Positions 6,955-9,097 of a stretch of 9,097 nt of DNA are shown here, piece after piece (the stretch's first letter is position 1; the number at the start of each line of letters is the position of its first letter). This DNA comes from an uncultured Eubacteriales bacterium (GTDB lineage: Bacteria > Bacillota > Clostridia > Oscillospirales > Acutalibacteraceae). Below the pieces are notes generated by a model. It saw nothing but the letters and a program-made list of their open reading frames with translations. It was not told the DNA's origin and ran no database searches. The position numbers and the translations under genes are program-made. Location: positions 1-9,097 of the forward strand of contig CAKTXU010000050.1 of NCBI GenBank assembly GCA_934630995.1. The letters are read 5' to 3'.

Positions 6955-8982
6955 ATGGTTCTGAGAGTGCAAAATGTGACGCGGCGGCTGTTCACCCTGT
7001 CGGCGGCGGGGCTGATGCTGCTTGTCACCGCCTGCTCGAGCGGCTCAACCCCCTCGTCCGGCGGGGACGCCTCCTCCGCCGGATCCAGCAGCGGGGTAAA
7101 TTCCGAATCGGCTTCCTCTATTGGAGCCTATCAGCCGGATCCCAACATGGATCTCAACTTTCTGTCCACCCTGCGGGAGGCCGAGGGGGCGGACAGCGGC
7201 GACAGGGGGACGATCCATTATGTCCGCTTCAACGCTTTTTCCGCCGCGCTGGGCAATGAGAAAAACACCTACGACGGCGAAAAATTCATGGTGTCGCTGC
7301 AGGGACTGGTCAACCGCGAAAAGCCCACTCTGTTCGTGGGAGACGGGGTCAGCGAGAACTGGTTCACCTATTTCCGCTATCAGCCCGAGGGGCTTCTGTA
7401 CGGCTATAAGCAGAACGTCATCCGCGACATGGATACGCTGATCGAGATCTTCCGGTCGGAAATCACCGGCTTTGGGCTGGTGGTGTGGGATCCCTTGCAG
7501 CCGTTCACCTCCAACATCGCCTCCACCGTCTGCGGCGTGGAGGGATACCTGCCGGTGATGTACAGCACCGATCCGGCAAGCCTGTATGTCAAGCTGACCA
7601 AGACACACGGCATTGCGGTCAAGATGGATTTGCGCGGCCGGTTTACCGGCAAGAGCGGCACGAAAATCTGGGATACCAGCGTCGACTCCACCGGTTCTGC
7701 CAAATGCGACGCCTATCTGTGGGCGCTGGAAAAGTATCTGAAAACCGGCAAATGCAGCACGGAGTATATCGCCTATATGCGAGACGCCTGGCCGGTCAAC
7801 CACGATTTCGACAATCCGCAGTATATCTGGGAGAGCATCTACGAGACCTACCTGCCCGACCAGGATTTCTTTGTCATGAAGAAGGCCTTTTTCGTGGATC
7901 TGGACCCCTTCCCCGACGACATTCCCAACGACGATCCCACCCAGAGCCGCGGAACGGATTATCAGACCCTTTGCAAAATTTTTGAGCAGCAGTATCAGAA
8001 CAACAACGGGAAGTTCTCCCAGATGACCGGATTCACCCCCTTCGTCCACAAATACACCGACGCGGTCGGCGGCAGATACGATGCCGTGATGTCGGAATTC
8101 CAGATCGTGGAGGTGGCTTCCGCCCACAATATCTCGGTGCAGGCCGACTGCCCGGGCCCCAGCAGCGTACACAACTGCTCGGTATTCACCTATGCCAAGA
8201 GCGACAAAACCTATTCCCAGGAGGATAAGCGTCCCACCTCCCTGCCGGAATTCGATCCCACAAAAAAGTATATCACCATCTATTTTGGGGATTACGACGC
8301 CGCCTCCTGGATGGCGCACATCGGCACCGACCGCTGGCAGGACGAAAAGCGGGGCACCATCCCGCTGGGCTGGGCTTTCAACCCCAACCTCTATGAGCGG
8401 GTGCCTATGATCTTCGACTGGGTGCATGCGACCGCCACAGCGAACGATATTTTCGTCGCCGGGGATTCGGGCGCCGGCTATGTCAACCCCAGCCTGTTCG
8501 AAGGAGGCAAGCGCAAGCACTCCTCCCTTCCGGACGGACTGGAGGCCTGGAAGGCCTTTTGCACCCCGTTCTACAAGAAATTTGACCTGTCGATGACGCC
8601 GTTCATCATGGTGGGCAATACCGGATTCCCCAGCGACAGGGTATTACAGGCCTATGCCACCTTCTCTCCCGACGGCTGCGGTGTCTGGTCCTATCCGGGC
8701 GGCTATTTCGGAGATAAGGTAGTGGACGGCATGACGGTGACCGGGATGCCCAACGATTACACCCTGAACCCGCACGACACGGTAGAAAACAACGTCAACC
8801 AACTGCTGACGATCGTCGGCAAGCGTTATACCTCGCTGCCGTTCTATCAGATCAAGACCAACATCACCAAGCCCTCCCATATGGCCGAGGTACTGGAGAA
8901 GGCGCAGCAGCAGAACGAAAACATCGTGGTGCTGGACTATTATACCTTCTTCGGCATGCTCAAGAGACAGCTTGGCCAATAA
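6955..8982 (+). CDS. GxGYxYP-family lipoprotein, putative glycoside hydrolase
   Basis: The protein is 675 residues; ATG 6955 follows AAAGGAG (6942-6948) by 6 bases. Residues 1-27 are a lipoprotein signal with lipobox V-T-A-C27, followed by a Ser/Gly-rich linker (about 28-55) that tethers the protein to the outer face of the membrane. From about residue 85, the segment KFMVSLQGLVNREKPTLFV (110-128) matches the start of the GxGYxYP N-terminal domain as I know it. The C-terminal domain holds YITIYFGDYDAASWM (D446, D448, W452), then RGTIPLGWAFNPNL, and the signature GDSGAGYVNP (503-512). The signature Tyr before Pro is Asn here, which may mark a subgroup. The family is predicted, not proven, to act on glycosides. 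It follows two sugar permeases at the place where a binding protein is often encoded. Stop TAA 8980-8982. Confidence 0.85.
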   Translation: MVLRVQNVTRRLFTLSAAGLMLLVTACSSGSTPSSGGDASSAGSSSGVNSESASSIGAYQPDPNMDLNFLSTLREAEGADSGDRGTIHYVRFNAFSAALGNEKNTYDGEKFMVSLQGLVNREKPTLFVGDGVSENWFTYFRYQPEGLLYGYKQNVIRDMDTLIEIFRSEITGFGLVVWDPLQPFTSNIASTVCGVEGYLPVMYSTDPASLYVKLTKTHGIAVKMDLRGRFTGKSGTKIWDTSVDSTGSAKCDAYLWALEKYLKTGKCSTEYIAYMRDAWPVNHDFDNPQYIWESIYETYLPDQDFFVMKKAFFVDLDPFPDDIPNDDPTQSRGTDYQTLCKIFEQQYQNNNGKFSQMTGFTPFVHKYTDAVGGRYDAVMSEFQIVEVASAHNISVQADCPGPSSVHNCSVFTYAKSDKTYSQEDKRPTSLPEFDPTKKYITIYFGDYDAASWMAHIGTDRWQDEKRGTIPLGWAFNPNLYERVPMIFDWVHATATANDIFVAGDSGAGYVNPSLFEGGKRKHSSLPDGLEAWKAFCTPFYKKFDLSMTPFIMVGNTGFPSDRVLQAYATFSPDGCGVWSYPGGYFGDKVVDGMTVTGMPNDYTLNPHDTVENNVNQLLTIVGKRYTSLPFYQIKTNITKPSHMAEVLEKAQQQNENIVVLDYYTFFGMLKRQLGQ

Positions 8983-8985
8983 ATC

Positions 8986-9008
8986 GCCGGCCTCCCCTGC
9001 AGGCCGGC
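8986..9008 (+). other. Intergenic hairpin after the GxGYxYP gene
   Basis: GCCGGCCT (8986-8993) pairs perfectly with AGGCCGGC (9001-9008) around a 7-base loop. The stem is strong but is followed by AGATGAAAGG, not a T-run, and the next gene starts 17 bases later. This fits an attenuating, partial-termination or mRNA-protecting structure better than a full terminator. Confidence 0.55.
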
Positions 9009-9025
9009 AGATGAAAGGAATGATC

Positions 9026-9097
9026 ATGGAGATGGAGACACTGGAATCACTCACGCCGGCGCCGGGCGCCGACAGCGGCAAACGCGGAACGATCACC
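9026..9097 (+). CDS. Start of a second GxGYxYP-like gene (partial)
   Basis: AAAGGA at 9014-9019 lies 6 bases before ATG 9026, and the frame stays open to the right edge, giving 24 residues: MEMETLESLTPAPGADSG then KRGTIT. In-frame ATGs at 9011, 9020 and 9032 are alternatives. The stretch GADSGKRGTI matches GADSGDRGTI at residues 78-87 of the preceding protein in nine of ten positions, so this is probably a tandem relative. Unlike that protein it shows no signal peptide or lipobox before the shared motif, so the product may stay in the cytoplasm. The assignment rests on this short match only. Confidence 0.55.
   Translation, partial: MEMETLESLTPAPGADSGKRGTIT

Noticed and set aside
7045..8520. 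Long minus-strand open frame opposite the GxGYxYP gene
   Set aside because: It is a by-product of G+C-rich codon use; the plus strand has the signal peptide, ribosome-binding site and family motifs.
8986..9008. Operon-ending intrinsic terminator
   Set aside because: The stem is strong, but no T-run follows and the next gene with its ribosome-binding site begins at once.

Overview
The window looks like the inside of one long plus-strand operon from a G+C-rich (about 60% by eye) Bacillota bacterium, most likely a clostridial or Paenibacillus-like relative. The reasons are strong Shine-Dalgarno sites (AAAGGAG, AAGGAGG) before almost every gene, use of GTG and TTG starts, lipoprotein and monoderm-type export signals, and a gene set (NHL propeller, YIP1, DUF5696, CUT1 permeases, GxGYxYP) that I recall from such carbohydrate-uptake clusters. 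Species cannot be assigned from the window.

Layout: 2-142 is the tail of an ABC permease from an upstream transporter. 160-1701 encodes an exported, membrane-anchored beta-propeller protein with TPR-like repeats. 1731-2354 is a YIP1-family membrane protein. 2392-4992 is a DUF5696 lipoprotein with a probable (beta/alpha)-barrel. 5010-5936 and 5966-6895 are a pair of CUT1-type sugar ABC permeases, the second broken by an in-frame TGA at 6467-6469. 6955-8982 is a GxGYxYP-family putative glycosidase lipoprotein. 9026-9097 is the start of another gene, whose first residues resemble the mature N-terminus of the GxGYxYP protein. Intergenic gaps are only 17-59 bases, there is no gene on the minus strand, and I see no convincing promoter or U-tract terminator, so co-transcription is likely. 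No gap exceeds 300 bases.

Inferred function: a cell-surface carbohydrate (glycan or glycoside) processing and import locus. The DUF5696 and GxGYxYP proteins would be surface enzymes or binders, the propeller protein a surface scaffold or sensor tethered to the membrane, YIP1 a membrane partner, and the two permeases the import channel. No ATPase and no classical solute-binding protein lies in the window; CUT1 systems often share an MsmK-type ATPase encoded elsewhere, and the binding protein may lie outside the window.

The most notable anomaly is the TGA at a position where MalG-type permeases normally carry Trp (N-[ST]-Y-W-P). TGA is clearly used as a real stop by neighbouring genes, so this is not a genome-wide code change. 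It is a point nonsense mutation, a sequencing error, or a leaky/recoded stop (UGA followed by C).
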